Source: Archangium gephyra
GTDB lineage: Bacteria; Myxococcota; Myxococcia; Myxococcales; Myxococcaceae
Length of the DNA: 64,000 bases
Reading direction: 5' to 3'
Assembly: GCF_001027285.1 (NCBI RefSeq)
Contig: NZ_CP011509.1
Coordinates: 5,232,501-5,296,500, forward strand
The notes beneath the pieces were generated by a model. It saw only the letters and a list, made by a program, of their open reading frames with translations. It was not told the origin of the DNA and searched no databases. The translations under genes and the position numbers were made by a program. Positions 50,356 through 61,162 of this stretch are shown in pieces. The stretch's first letter is position 1; every line of letters starts with the position of its first letter.

Positions 50356-53127
50356 CTACGACAGCCAGAAGTAGGCCGAGGCGATGAGGGAGCGCTTCTC
50401 CGCCACCTTCGACTTGTTGGCCAGGTCCGCCACCTGCCGGTCCTTCGCCGCGTAACGCTTCTCCTCCTCGTTGCGCAGCGAGGCCAGCTTCTTGCGGTAT
50501 TCGCGCTCCAGCCGCTCCGCGTGGCCACGGGCCTTCACCCGCTCGGCGGGGTCTTCCTGCGAGCACACCACCTTGCGCGCCTCCTGCCAGGCCTCGCGCG
50601 CCTTCTCCACCTGCTCGCGCGACTCCAGCAGGCAGTCCTCGGCGTACCGGTCCGCCCGCTCCCGCGCCAGGTCCATCTCCAGCGCGTTGCGCCGCTCCGC
50701 CGCCCGGAGGATCTCCTCCTTGGCCGCCATCAGCGCCTGCTCCTGCATCAGCGACACCGAGACGGAAGGGGGCTGCCGGCGCCGCTCCTCCTTGGCCGCC
50801 AGCTTCACGAAGTGCTCGCCGTCCGCGAGCGGCAGGGCCCGGAAGCTCTTGCCGTCGCGATCCAGCACCAGCACCAGGTGCACCATCTTCTCCTCGGCCT
50901 TGAGGCCCGTCGTCTCGAACTTGTAGACGAACCACCAGCCCTCGCTGCCCGCCAGCCGTGCCAGCCGCGCCGGCAGCTCCGCCGCGCTCAGCTGCAGGTA
51001 GTTGATGGCGTCATGGGTGCGATCCCGCACCGCGTAGGCCGCCTTGGCCACCTGGAGCCGGCCCGAGGCGCTGCTGTTGCCCAGCACCGAGCCCGTCAGC
51101 GCCTTGGCGCCCTGCTGGCGCTTCTCCAGCGCCTCCTTCGTCACCGCCCCGGCCATGCGCAGCCGCCGCCGCACGTCGCCGTCGAAGCGCTCCATCAACA
51201 CCGAGCGCGCTTCCGTCATCCGCGCGCTGATGCGCCCCTCCATGTCCGAGCGCAGCTTGTCGAAGGCCTTGTTGATGTCGTCCGGGTGGCGGCAGGACTG
51301 GTAGATGTCCAGGATGCGCCGCTCGAAGTCGACGCCGCTCTCCAGCGCGCCGAGGATCTCGTCCGACGCGCCGAACACGCCGTCGAAGAGGTTCAGCTTC
51401 TTCTCCAGCAGCTCGTACAGCCGCGCGTCCGCGGCGTTCTGCCGGTTGAGGAAGTTGATGACGAGCACGTCCCGCTGCTGGCCGTAGCGGTGGCAGCGGC
51501 CGATGCGCTGCTCCACGCGCTGCGGGTTCCAGGGCAGATCGTAGTTCACCACCAGGTTGCAGAACTGGAGGTTGAGTCCCTCGGCGCCCGCCTCGGTGCA
51601 GATGAGGATCTGCGTCTTGTCGCGGAACTCCGTCACCAGCGCGCGGCGCTCCTCGGGGCCACCCGCGGCGTCACCGGAGAGCAGGGAGATCTTCCCCGCG
51701 TAGCCGTTGGCCGACAGCAGGTTGAAGAGGTACTGCTGCGTGCGCTTGGACTCGGTGAAGATGAGCGCCTTCTCCGGCCAGCCCTGGCCCTTCATCACCT
51801 TGAAGGTGCGGTCCAGGGCGCGCTTGAGGGCCTCGCCCTTGGCGTTCACCTTGATGGAGTCGGCCAGGTCCGCGTACTGCTTCAGCTCCCACTGCTCGTT
51901 CTCGAGCGTGCGCAGGCTGACGGGCTTGGCGGGGTCGTCCGACCACTCCTCGCCCTCTTCCACGTACTGCTTGGCCTCTTCCGGCTCGAAGAGCGCCAGG
52001 GCCTTCTGGCCCAGCCTGGCCGCCTCCAGGCGCTTGGAGAGGTTGTCCGACAGCCGCCGCAGGGTGGGGGCGATGGCGTACGTGGAGGAGGCCAGCAGCT
52101 TGCGGTAGCAGAGCGTGAGCAGCGTCTTCTTGCCCGGCTCGATGGCCGCGACCTCGGAGCGCTGCAGGTACTCGCTCACCTTCTCGTAGAGGTCCTGCTC
52201 CTCGGGCGAGGGCGCGAAGTCCTCCACGATGGAGCGGCGGTTGGTGTAGCGCACGTACTCGCGCACCTGGCGGCGCAGCGTGCGCTGGACCACCGGGGCC
52301 AGCCGCTCCTTGAGCTCGTTGACGGCGTCCGTCTGCAGTCCGCCCGTCTCGGCCTCCAGCCGGTAGCGGCTGCGGAAGGCGTGCTCGGGGCCGAGGATCT
52401 GCTCGTCCAGCAGCGTCACCAGCCCGAACAGCTCCATCAAGTCATTCTGCAGCGGCGTGGCGGTGAGCAGCAGCTTGGGGCGGCCGCTGAGGGCGGAGCG
52501 GAGCGCCTGGCCCGTCTTGTGGCCCGCGCGGTAGGCGTTCCGCAGGCGGTGGGCCTCGTCGATGATGACGACGTCCCAGGGGATTTCCGCCACCAGCTGC
52601 GCCTTGTTGGCGGCGAACGGGTGCGAGCAGATGACGGGGAAGGGCTGATCGAAGCAGTTGCCCGTGGCGCGCACGGTGCGGCCATCCACCATCACCGACT
52701 CGAGGTCGAACTTCTCGCGCAGCTCGCTGTTCCACTGCGCCCGCAGCACGGCCGGGGCGAGGATCAGGATGCGCGTCTTCCCCTCGGCCATGAGCTGGGC
52801 GATGACCATGCCCGCTTCGATGGTTTTCCCGAGCCCCACCTCGTCCGCGAGCATGCAGCCGCCGCGCGACAGCGAGTCCATCGCGAAACACGCGGCCTCG
52901 AGCTGGTGGGGGTTGAGATCCACCTTGGCCTCGGCGAGCGCTCCCGCGAGCCGCTCGCGCGAGTCCGAGCTCTTGATGGTGAGCTCCTCGGCGAGCAGCC
53001 GCTCGTGGAAGGGCGTCAACGGCTGTGACTGCTGCTCAGCGTTCGCGCGGACCTCCGTCCCCGACACCGCCGCCGCCGCATCCACCGCCACCCGCAGCTC
53101 CCTGAACTCCCTCGCGACCTCCGGCAA
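50356..53127 (-). CDS. RapA/HepA-like SNF2-family helicase
   Basis: The protein, of about 923 residues, has SNF2 helicase motifs: ADEVGLGKTIEAG (motif I), IIDEAHRLRN (II), LLLTATPLQND (III), and QRIGRCHRYGQQRDV (VI). A long C-terminal coiled-coil region follows. RapA-type proteins recycle RNA polymerase or remodel nucleoprotein. TTG 53127, eight bases after GGAG, is preferred; the ATG at 53190 has no Shine-Dalgarno, and the codons between have far lower G/C at the third position than the gene body. Confidence 0.88.
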   Translation of the reverse strand: MPEVAREFRELRVAVDAAAAVSGTEVRANAEQQSQPLTPFHERLLAEELTIKSSDSRERLAGALAEAKVDLNPHQLEAACFAMDSLSRGGCMLADEVGLGKTIEAGMVIAQLMAEGKTRILILAPAVLRAQWNSELREKFDLESVMVDGRTVRATGNCFDQPFPVICSHPFAANKAQLVAEIPWDVVIIDEAHRLRNAYRAGHKTGQALRSALSGRPKLLLTATPLQNDLMELFGLVTLLDEQILGPEHAFRSRYRLEAETGGLQTDAVNELKERLAPVVQRTLRRQVREYVRYTNRRSIVEDFAPSPEEQDLYEKVSEYLQRSEVAAIEPGKKTLLTLCYRKLLASSTYAIAPTLRRLSDNLSKRLEAARLGQKALALFEPEEAKQYVEEGEEWSDDPAKPVSLRTLENEQWELKQYADLADSIKVNAKGEALKRALDRTFKVMKGQGWPEKALIFTESKRTQQYLFNLLSANGYAGKISLLSGDAAGGPEERRALVTEFRDKTQILICTEAGAEGLNLQFCNLVVNYDLPWNPQRVEQRIGRCHRYGQQRDVLVINFLNRQNAADARLYELLEKKLNLFDGVFGASDEILGALESGVDFERRILDIYQSCRHPDDINKAFDKLRSDMEGRISARMTEARSVLMERFDGDVRRRLRMAGAVTKEALEKRQQGAKALTGSVLGNSSASGRLQVAKAAYAVRDRTHDAINYLQLSAAELPARLARLAGSEGWWFVYKFETTGLKAEEKMVHLVLVLDRDGKSFRALPLADGEHFVKLAAKEERRRQPPSVSVSLMQEQALMAAKEEILRAAERRNALEMDLARERADRYAEDCLLESREQVEKAREAWQEARKVVCSQEDPAERVKARGHAERLEREYRKKLASLRNEEEKRYAAKDRQVADLANKSKVAEKRSLIASAYFWLS

Positions 53128-53284
53128 GACCCTATCTCCGTACCGTACGAAACGTGCTCGCACAGGCGTGTAGCACGAAAGAGGGGCCATTTTGGGAAGT
53201 GCGATCGCCGTGTAAAGGGGGTCTTGTCCGGAGCCGAAAATTCGGCCTCGGAGCGATTGGCACGCTTTTTCTTCAGGAAAGGCC

Positions 53285-54606
53285 CTAGAGCAGGCCGCGC
53301 GACTTCACGTGCAGATAGGTGTTGACGGCGGCGGCGCCGAAGCCCTTCGCGGGGGCCCGCACCACGAGTGCACCGGAGTCTCGAAGGGTGAGAGCGGTGC
53401 GCAGATAGTCCTCCTCGAGGCGGGCGGCGGCCTGGCGCGCGTAGGCGTCCTGCTCGGAGGCGGGGATGGCGGTGGCGGCGGCCTGGAGGTCGGGGTCCAG
53501 GAGCGAGGCCACCACGGGCAGGTGGCGGGGGCGCAGGGCGAGGGTGCGGGCCAGCAGGGTGCCCGAGGCGTCCGGGTCCACCAGGTCCGTGAAGAGCACC
53601 ACCAGCGAGCGGCGCGAGGAGCGGGCGAAGGCGAAGTCGTAGGCGCGGCCGTAGTCGCTCTCCTCGAGGGCGGCCTCGGCGCGGTAGAGGGCCTCGGTGA
53701 GCAGGCGCAGGTGCTCGTGGCCCTTGCGTGGCGGGAGGTAGGCGCGCACGTCGCTGGCGAAGGCGAGCACGCCCACCATGTCCCCCGCGTCCAGGCTCAC
53801 CTTGGCCAGGCGCAGGGCCGCGTCCACGGCGTGGTCCAGCTTGCGGCGGCCGTCCACCCGGCCGGCCATGTGGCGCCCGCAGTCGAGCAGCAGCAACACC
53901 GGCTGGTTCCGCTCGGGCTGGTACACGCGCACCATGGTGCGGGCCCGGCGTGCCGAGGCCTTCCAGTCCACGGTGCGGTAGTCGTCGCCGGTGCGGTACT
54001 CGCGGAGGGACTCGAATTCACGGCCCTCGGCGGAGCGGCGCAAGGTGCGCTCGGCGGGGGCATCCGAGGCCATGGCGAGCGCCAGCGCCTCGCGCGTCAG
54101 GGCGGTGAGGTCCGGGTACACCTTCACCGTCTGGGCCGCCGGTATCCGCACCTGGCGCGCGCACAGGCCCAGCGGCCCGAGCAGGCGCAGGTGCACGTCC
54201 CCGAGGCGCAGATCTCCGCGGGCGGGCGGAGTGAGGGCGTAGGAGACGGTGGCGTGGGGCGAGTCCGGGGAGAGGGAGAAGGGCTGCTGGTGGCCGCGCA
54301 CCTCCATGCCCGGAGGCACTTCGTCACGCACCTGCCCACGCACGGGCCGGGGGCCGCGCGAGCTCAGCTCCAGGCGCACCGGGTTGGCGGTACCCGAGGA
54401 GAGGACAGGCTCCACGGAGCGCCGCACCTCCACGTCCGAGGCACGAGGGGCGGAGAGGAAGTCGAAGGCGCACAGCAGCAGCACGGCCGCGTCCAGGGCG
54501 AGGGCGAGCCACAGGAAGACGGAGCCGGCGACGGCCAGGGCGGCGGGCACGAGGGCCGCGGCGACGAGGGCCACGGCGAGCCCCGTGGGGACGGGCCGGC
54601 CGGGGC

Positions 54607-54610
<4 letters not shown>
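53285..54610 (-). CDS. DUF58-domain protein
   Basis: The 441-residue protein has two N-terminal membrane helices. The DUF58 core [20 protein letters not shown] follows, then a von Willebrand-like region ([26 protein letters not shown]). The GTG overlaps the stop of the upstream MoxR gene (GTGA). DUF58 and MoxR proteins act together in metal-dependent or envelope-maturation complexes. Confidence 0.93.
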
Positions 54611-55562
<952 letters not shown>

Positions 55563-55566
<4 letters not shown>

Positions 55567-56599
55567 GAGGTGGGCTTCTCCTTCAGTCCCATCAGCGAGC
55601 CCGCCAGGCTCGTCAGCGCGCCGAGCAGGCCGAGGAACACGCCGAAGCTGGGGGTGGAGTTCATGATGGTGGCGTTGCCCATGGGGGAGGGCACCTCGGT
55701 GGCGTCGTACGAGAGCTTCATGAAGACGATGCACCAGAGGATGCAGAAGACGGACAGGCCGAGCTGGGCCACCCAGGGGATGAGCACGTTGAGGTGGGGC
55801 ATGAGCCGGCGCACGCGCACGGTGATGGCACCGACGATGCCGATGGCCGCGAGGACAGCGAGGAGTCCCAGGCTCATCAGGCCGAGGATCTCTCCATCGG
55901 CGGCCGTCTCCTTCCAGGGGAGGAAGGCGGAGATGAGGATGGTGACTCCGCCCCCGAAGGCGATCTTGTCGGAGCGGCCGAGCACGCTCATGAGGTCGCG
56001 GAAGTCCTCGATGACCTGCTCGGGGGCGACGATCTGCCCGGTGCCGGAGTGGGTGCCGTAGGGGTCGCGGGTGGGGACGTAGTTGATGTCGGCGGGGTCG
56101 AGCTCGGTCTGCTGAGGGGGCGGGCGCTTGGGAGCGGGAGCCGGGGCCGGACGGGAGGGAGCGCTGCCCGTGCGCGCGGCGGGACGGGAGCCGGTGGGGG
56201 GGCGAGCGCCGGTGGCGCGCTGGGGCGCGTTGCGGAGGATGTCCTCCATGGGCCGGATGTTGGTGGCGTCCTCGTCGGCGACCACGGGGGCGGGAGCGGA
56301 GGGACGGGTGCCCGGGGAGGTGGGGACGCGGGGGCGCGAGCCGGTGCTGGCGCGGGCCGCGGGACGGGCGCCGGTGGCGGGGCGAGCGCCCGGGGCGGGG
56401 CGGGACGCGGTCTGCCTGCGAGGCGGGGGCGGAGCGGCCTCCGCGTCATCGCCCGTGTCCGGGGGGCATCGGTCGAGATGAACGAGGAGTCGATGATGTA
56501 GTCGCACGAGGGGCAGATGGAGGTGCCATCCGCGACCTTGGTGCCACAGCCAGGGCAGTTCAGGACCGGCGCTCCTTGAGTCTGGGAAGCGCCGATCAT
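55563..56599 (-). pseudogene. zinc-ribbon membrane protein, frameshifted as assembled
   Basis: The N-terminus (NCPGCGTK, then CPSCDYIIDSSFISTDA, a CxxC/CxxC zinc ribbon) lies in one frame. The continuation ([11 protein letters not shown], then a proline-rich linker and four membrane helices ending [11 protein letters not shown]) lies in another. Adding one base to the six-G run at 56461-56466 restores one protein of about 345 residues. The function is unknown. It is the first gene of the MoxR/DUF58 operon, coupled to MoxR by ATGA. Confidence 0.8.
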
Positions 56600-56681
56600 C
56601 TTCCGGTGCTAGATGGCCCAAGTCAAACAGCTTACGGGCTAACCCCTGGATTTTCGCGGGGAATTGGCCTAGGCGGGCGGC

Positions 56682-58739
56682 ATGGAAGCTCTGCGCGCCG
56701 CTGTGCCCGCCTGCCTGCTGTGGGGGCTCGTCCTGTCGGGTTGTGTCCGCTCCGTGCCGTCCGCGGCGGAGGCGGGAGGAGGGGAGGACATCGCCCTCTG
56801 GGAGGATCGCCGCTCGCTGGCGGGGGGACGGCTGGTGGAACTGGCGGCGAAGGGCTCCGTGCCGGTGCGAGTCCGGGCCTTGCGAGCGCTCGCGCGCATC
56901 CAGGAGCCGTCCACGCTGGAGGCCGTGCTGGCCGGGCTGGGCGCCGCCGAGGTGCCCGTGCGGGACGAGGCGGCCTTCGCCGCGGGGGTGTTGGCGCTCT
57001 CGTGGGAGCCGCTCACGGACGCGGAGAAGGCGCGGATGACGGAGGCGCTGCTCGCCGCCGAGGGCTCGGAGAAGGACGAGGGCGTGCGGCGCACGCTGCT
57101 CGAGTCCCTGGGGAAGCTGGCCACGCCAGGCGCGCTGAAGCGCCTCACGGAGCGGCTCTCGGAGGGGAATCCGGAGGTCGCGGGCCGGGCGGCGGTGGCG
57201 CTCGGGGTGGCGGCACGCCGGGGCGCGTCGTTGGCGGAGGTTCCCCTGGAGCGGGCGGCGGTGCTGCTCCAGCCCGGTCAGCCCGAGGCGTCCCGTTTCG
57301 GCGGGGCCTACCTGCTGGCGAGCGCGAAACGTCCCGATGGGCTGGGCATGCTGCGGCGTTGTCTCGGGGACGAGGCTCCGGACGTGCGGGCGCTGTGCGC
57401 GAAGGGAATCGGGGATGTGGGAGGCCCGGAGGACGCGGCCGTGGTGGGCCGGCTGCTGGGGGACGAGGTGCCACGCGTGGCGGCCGAGGCGTCGCGGGCG
57501 CTCGCGAAGCTGGCCACGCGTTGCAGCGGCGACTGCGCTCCGCTGGACGAGCTCCAGGCCCTGGCGTCCCAGGTCGGGCGCGTGGCGAAGGGAGACCCGG
57601 CCGCGGGCCACGCACTGCTCGCACTGGCGCAACTGGGCCTGCCCGAGGCGGGGCGTCCGGTGCTGATGTCGCTGCGGCGCGCACTCCAGGAGGCGACACC
57701 GGGCGCGGCCTCGGAGGTGGCCGCGGGGGATCTGATGAACCTCGACTGCCGTCTGGCGGCGGCGCTCGATCGGCAGACGGGAGCACTCGATGAGGCGCTG
57801 CGCTGTGGAGGGGGCTGGGTTCGGGCGGTGCGGCGGCTGTCACTCGGCCTGAGGGAGGTGGCGCAGTCGAAGGGCAGGGGAGGCGCGAGTAGCGCGGTGC
57901 AGTACCTGTCGTATCCGGACACGCGGGTGAGGCTGGCGGCGCTCGACGCGGTGGCGTCGCGTCCGGTGCCCGAGGCCGCCGGACCCGTGCGGGCGCTCCT
58001 CGAAGGAAAAGACCTGGTGGAGGCCGCGGCGGCGGCGAGCACGGCCGGGAAGCTGAAGGACGCGGAGGCGCTGCCGCTGGTGCGAGCGCTCGCGGAGCGC
58101 GTGCCTCAGGAGCCGGACATGGCCGCGCCGGTGGCGGAGGGGCTGGTGGAACTGGCGGGGAAGGACGCGGAGCCGGTGTTGCGGAAGTGGCTGGAGCACC
58201 CGCACGCCAACGTGCGCCGCGTGGCGGCCGAGTCCCTCGCGGGCCTCACCGGCCAGCCCGTGCGGGCCGCGCAGGTGGAGTCGCCGGACAACGCGCACCG
58301 TCCCGAGCCCGCTCCGGTGGGGAGCACGCTCACGTTCCATACGAACAAGGGGGACTTCACGGTGGCGCTGGACGCGGAGGCGCCGCTGACGTCGGGCAAC
58401 CTCGTGACGCTCGCGCGCGGGGGCTACTTCCGGGGCATCACCTTCCACCGCGTGGTGCCGGACTTCGTCGCGCAGGCGGGAGACCCGCGCGGAGACGGGG
58501 AGGGGGGCCCGGGCTACTCCATCCGCTGTGAGCTCACCCGGCGGCCCTATCGCCGTGCCGTGCTGGGGATGGCGCTGTCGGGCAAGGACACGGGGGGCAG
58601 CCAGTTCTTCTTCACCCACTCGCCGCAGCCGCACCTGGATGGCCGCTACACGGCCTTCGGCGAGGTGACGCGCGGCATGGAGGTGGTGGATCGCCTCCTG
58701 GAGGGCGACACCATCCAGGAGGTGGAGGTGTCGCCCTGA
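56682..58739 (+). CDS. lipoprotein fusing HEAT repeats to a cyclophilin-type peptidyl-prolyl isomerase
   Basis: The 685-residue protein has a lipoprotein signal ending LVLSGC, then a long run of HEAT-type helical repeats (residues about 55-530). The cyclophilin domain at about 546-685 has FHRVVPDFVAQAGD, GSQFFFTHSPQPHLDGRYTAFGEV and the usual Arg/Phe active-site positions. It should act as a periplasmic or outer-membrane folding factor, with the HEAT part binding clients or a partner. It is divergent from the zinc-ribbon gene, 82 bp apart. Confidence 0.92.
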   Translation: MEALRAAVPACLLWGLVLSGCVRSVPSAAEAGGGEDIALWEDRRSLAGGRLVELAAKGSVPVRVRALRALARIQEPSTLEAVLAGLGAAEVPVRDEAAFAAGVLALSWEPLTDAEKARMTEALLAAEGSEKDEGVRRTLLESLGKLATPGALKRLTERLSEGNPEVAGRAAVALGVAARRGASLAEVPLERAAVLLQPGQPEASRFGGAYLLASAKRPDGLGMLRRCLGDEAPDVRALCAKGIGDVGGPEDAAVVGRLLGDEVPRVAAEASRALAKLATRCSGDCAPLDELQALASQVGRVAKGDPAAGHALLALAQLGLPEAGRPVLMSLRRALQEATPGAASEVAAGDLMNLDCRLAAALDRQTGALDEALRCGGGWVRAVRRLSLGLREVAQSKGRGGASSAVQYLSYPDTRVRLAALDAVASRPVPEAAGPVRALLEGKDLVEAAAAASTAGKLKDAEALPLVRALAERVPQEPDMAAPVAEGLVELAGKDAEPVLRKWLEHPHANVRRVAAESLAGLTGQPVRAAQVESPDNAHRPEPAPVGSTLTFHTNKGDFTVALDAEAPLTSGNLVTLARGGYFRGITFHRVVPDFVAQAGDPRGDGEGGPGYSIRCELTRRPYRRAVLGMALSGKDTGGSQFFFTHSPQPHLDGRYTAFGEVTRGMEVVDRLLEGDTIQEVEVSP

Positions 58740-58766
58740 GCGGGGCGGTGCCGAGCGGGGACGCGC

Positions 58767-59873
58767 TCAGCTGGCGACGCGGTTGGGCACCTTGCCCGGC
58801 GTGAAGCCGGCCCAGAGCGCGTTCTCCGCGTTCTCCATGTCCTCGACCTTCTTGCGGATGCGCTGCCACTCCGCGTCCGGAATGCGCAGGAAGGCCTCGG
58901 ACAGCTCCGGATCGAACTGCGTGCCCGAGCAGCGCTTGATCTCATCGCGCGCCACGGACATCGGCCGGCCCTTGCGGTACGGACGATCCGAGGTGATGGC
59001 GTCCACCGTGTCCGCGATGGCGAAGATGCGCGCCCCGATCACGATGTCCTTGCCCTTGAGCCCCTGCGGATAGCCCTTGCCGTCCCACCGCTCCTGGTGG
59101 TGCAGCACGATCAGCGACGCCTCGTGCAGGTAGGGCATCTTCGCCAGGATCTTGTACCCGTACTCGGGATGCTTGCGCATCTCCACCCATTCCTCGGGCG
59201 AGAGCGGGCCGGGCTTGAGCAGGATGGTGTCGCTCACGCCAATCTTCCCGATGTCGTGCAGCAGGGCTCCCTGCTCCACCACCTCGAGCTGCGTGGGCGT
59301 CAGGCCGATCTCCTCGCCAATGCGCCGCGAGTAGAGCGACACCCGGCGCGAGTGCCACTGCGTCTCGGTATCGCGGTAGTCGAGCGCGCTGATGAGGCCG
59401 TCCAGCAGGCCGTTGGTGCGCTCCACCACCATGCGCTCGAGGTCGCGGTTGATGAGCGTCAGCTCCGCGTTCTTCTCCGCCACCTCCCGCGTGAGCCGCT
59501 CGTTGGACTCCACGAGCTTGAAGTGCTCGAAGGCCTGACGCACCGCACTGGTCAGCTCGCTGAGCGACCAGGGCTTGCCCAACAGACGAAACACCTCTCC
59601 CCGGTTGACTGCCTCGGACGCCGTACGGAAATCCGCGGCCGCCGTGAGCATCAGGCGGACGGCGCGCGGATTCTTCTCACGCAGGGTCCTCAGGAGCTCC
59701 ACGCCGTTGAGCAACGGCATCATGAAGTCCGTCAGCACCACCTGGAAACCTTCTTCCTTGGCGGCCTGGGCAGGATCCGTGTGGGTGACGACCTCGTAGC
59801 CCTCCGACTGGAGGATCCGCGACAGCGCGGCCAGAATGAGGGGATCGTCATCCACCACCAGGATGCGGTCCAT
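58767..59873 (-). CDS. response regulator with HD-GYP phosphodiesterase domain
   Basis: The 368-residue protein has a receiver domain (phospho-acceptor Asp49, Lys100), a helical linker, and an HD-GYP domain with HSRRV (His174), HDIGK (His206, Asp207), HHQERWDGKGYP (GYP 267-269) and IADTVDAITSDRPYRKG. Such proteins hydrolyse cyclic di-GMP when phosphorylated. No partner kinase is adjacent. ATG 59873 follows GGGAGG. Confidence 0.95.
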   Translation of the reverse strand: MDRILVVDDDPLILAALSRILQSEGYEVVTHTDPAQAAKEEGFQVVLTDFMMPLLNGVELLRTLREKNPRAVRLMLTAAADFRTASEAVNRGEVFRLLGKPWSLSELTSAVRQAFEHFKLVESNERLTREVAEKNAELTLINRDLERMVVERTNGLLDGLISALDYRDTETQWHSRRVSLYSRRIGEEIGLTPTQLEVVEQGALLHDIGKIGVSDTILLKPGPLSPEEWVEMRKHPEYGYKILAKMPYLHEASLIVLHHQERWDGKGYPQGLKGKDIVIGARIFAIADTVDAITSDRPYRKGRPMSVARDEIKRCSGTQFDPELSEAFLRIPDAEWQRIRKKVEDMENAENALWAGFTPGKVPNRVAS

Positions 59874-59930
59874 GAACACAGCCTCCCAACCCTTCGAAGA
59901 AATAGGGACGGACATCGAAGAAACCGGGCC

Positions 59931-59960
59931 GTTATACACGGCTTTCCGCCCAAAGGTCAC
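59931..59960 (-). promoter_or_regulatory. candidate promoter for the HD-GYP gene
   Basis: On the minus strand GTGACC (59960-59955) and TATAAC (59936-59931) are 18 bp apart, about 58 bp before the ATG. The -10 matches 5 of 6 consensus bases. Confidence 0.5.
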
Positions 59961-60057
59961 ACCCGCAGGGTGTGGGCTCGCACTCTTGCTCGCTTTACAA
60001 CCCCTCGTAACCTCTCTTCTTTCTGAGAGAGTAGGGTCTGACGGGTTCACGAGCCGC

Positions 60058-60087
60058 TTGCCTGTCCGGCTGGGGGTGGTCTATGGT
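60058..60087 (+). promoter_or_regulatory. candidate promoter for the dehydrogenase-dehydratase operon
   Basis: TTGCCT (60058-60063) and TATGGT (60082-60087) are 18 bp apart, 53 bp before ATG 60141. The arrangement matches the aspS candidate. Confidence 0.45.
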
Positions 60088-60140
60088 GCGCGACATTGCT
60101 GCATTGTGGTGTAACTCCTTGATTTTTGGAGAGTTCTCCG

Positions 60141-61142
60141 ATGCCTAGAGCCTCCGCAGGGCCGGTCCCGGTGGTGGTCATGGGGTTGGGAGTCATCGGG
60201 CAGGAGATCGCCAGGGCGGCCCAGCTCTCACCTGAGGTGGAGTTGATCGGTGCCGTGGACGCCAACCCCCAGTTGGTGGGGCGTCCCCTGTCGGATGTGC
60301 TCGGGGGCCCCGCACTGAAGGTGAAGGTGGCTGGCACGCTGGAGGCGGCCGTGGGACGGCGCAAGGGCGCCGTGCTGCTGCATGCCACCGGCTCGCGCCT
60401 GGAGCAGGTCATGGACCAGCTGCTCGAGGCGCTCAAGCTCGGCCTGCCCATCGTCTCCACCTGTGAGGAGCTGGCCTTCCCCTTCCTCAAGTATCCCGAG
60501 CTGGCCGAGAAGCTGGATCGCGCGGCGCAAGCCGCCGGGGTGGCGGTGCTCGGCACCGGCGTCAATCCGGGCTTCGTGATGGATCGGCTGGTGGCGGTGG
60601 CGGGCCAGGCCTGCGGCCCGGTGCGCCATGCCACGGTGACGCGCGTGGTGGACGCGCGCACCCGCCGCGAAGCGCTGCAGCGCAAGGTGGGCGCCGGCCT
60701 GTCCGAGGACGAGTTCTTCGCCCTGGTGGACAAGGATCAGATGGGGCACGTGGGCCTGGTGGAGAGCGCGGCCCTGTGCGCGCTGGGGCTCGGCATGGAC
60801 TGCGACGACTTCGAGGAGGAGATCGTCCCCGTCTTCGCCGAGGAGGACATCCTGGATGGAGCCTTCCCGGTGAAGAAGGGCCGGGTGGCGGGAATCTTCC
60901 AGTCCGCCGTGGGTCTGGAGGAAGGGCAGGAGCGGGTTCGGTTGGAGCTCACCATCGCGGTGGGGGCTGACAATCCGGGGGATCGCATCGAGATTGAGGC
61001 GGACCCGAAGCTGGTGCTGGAGATTCGCGGGGGCGTGCCCGGTGACCGGGCCACCGCCAACACGCTGGTGAACGCCGCCCCGCGCGTGACGGCCGCCGAG
61101 GCCGGCCTCTTGACCGTGCTCGAGCTACCGGCCGGTCGTTGA
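60141..61142 (+). CDS. NAD(P)-dependent dehydrogenase of the dihydrodipicolinate reductase/2,4-diaminopentanoate dehydrogenase type
   Basis: The 333-residue protein has an N-terminal Rossmann fold with GLGVIG (Gly15, Gly17, Gly20) and a catalytic-domain region GTGVNPGFVMDRL. This layout matches DapB-like 2,4-diaminopentanoate dehydrogenases, which deaminate an amino acid with NADP; the assignment is by pattern. ATG 60141 follows GGAGAG. It is 20 bp upstream of the dehydratase pair and may belong to the same acyl or amino-acid pathway. Confidence 0.8.
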   Translation: MPRASAGPVPVVVMGLGVIGQEIARAAQLSPEVELIGAVDANPQLVGRPLSDVLGGPALKVKVAGTLEAAVGRRKGAVLLHATGSRLEQVMDQLLEALKLGLPIVSTCEELAFPFLKYPELAEKLDRAAQAAGVAVLGTGVNPGFVMDRLVAVAGQACGPVRHATVTRVVDARTRREALQRKVGAGLSEDEFFALVDKDQMGHVGLVESAALCALGLGMDCDDFEEEIVPVFAEEDILDGAFPVKKGRVAGIFQSAVGLEEGQERVRLELTIAVGADNPGDRIEIEADPKLVLEIRGGVPGDRATANTLVNAAPRVTAAEAGLLTVLELPAGR

Positions 61143-61162
61143 AGGGTCAAAGGGAGAGGGAC

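Noticed and set aside
53258-53273. sigma54-type promoter TGGCACG followed by a T-rich stretch
   Set aside because: The -24 element is present but the -12 GC is not matched, and no plus-strand gene follows (the next gene is on the minus strand).
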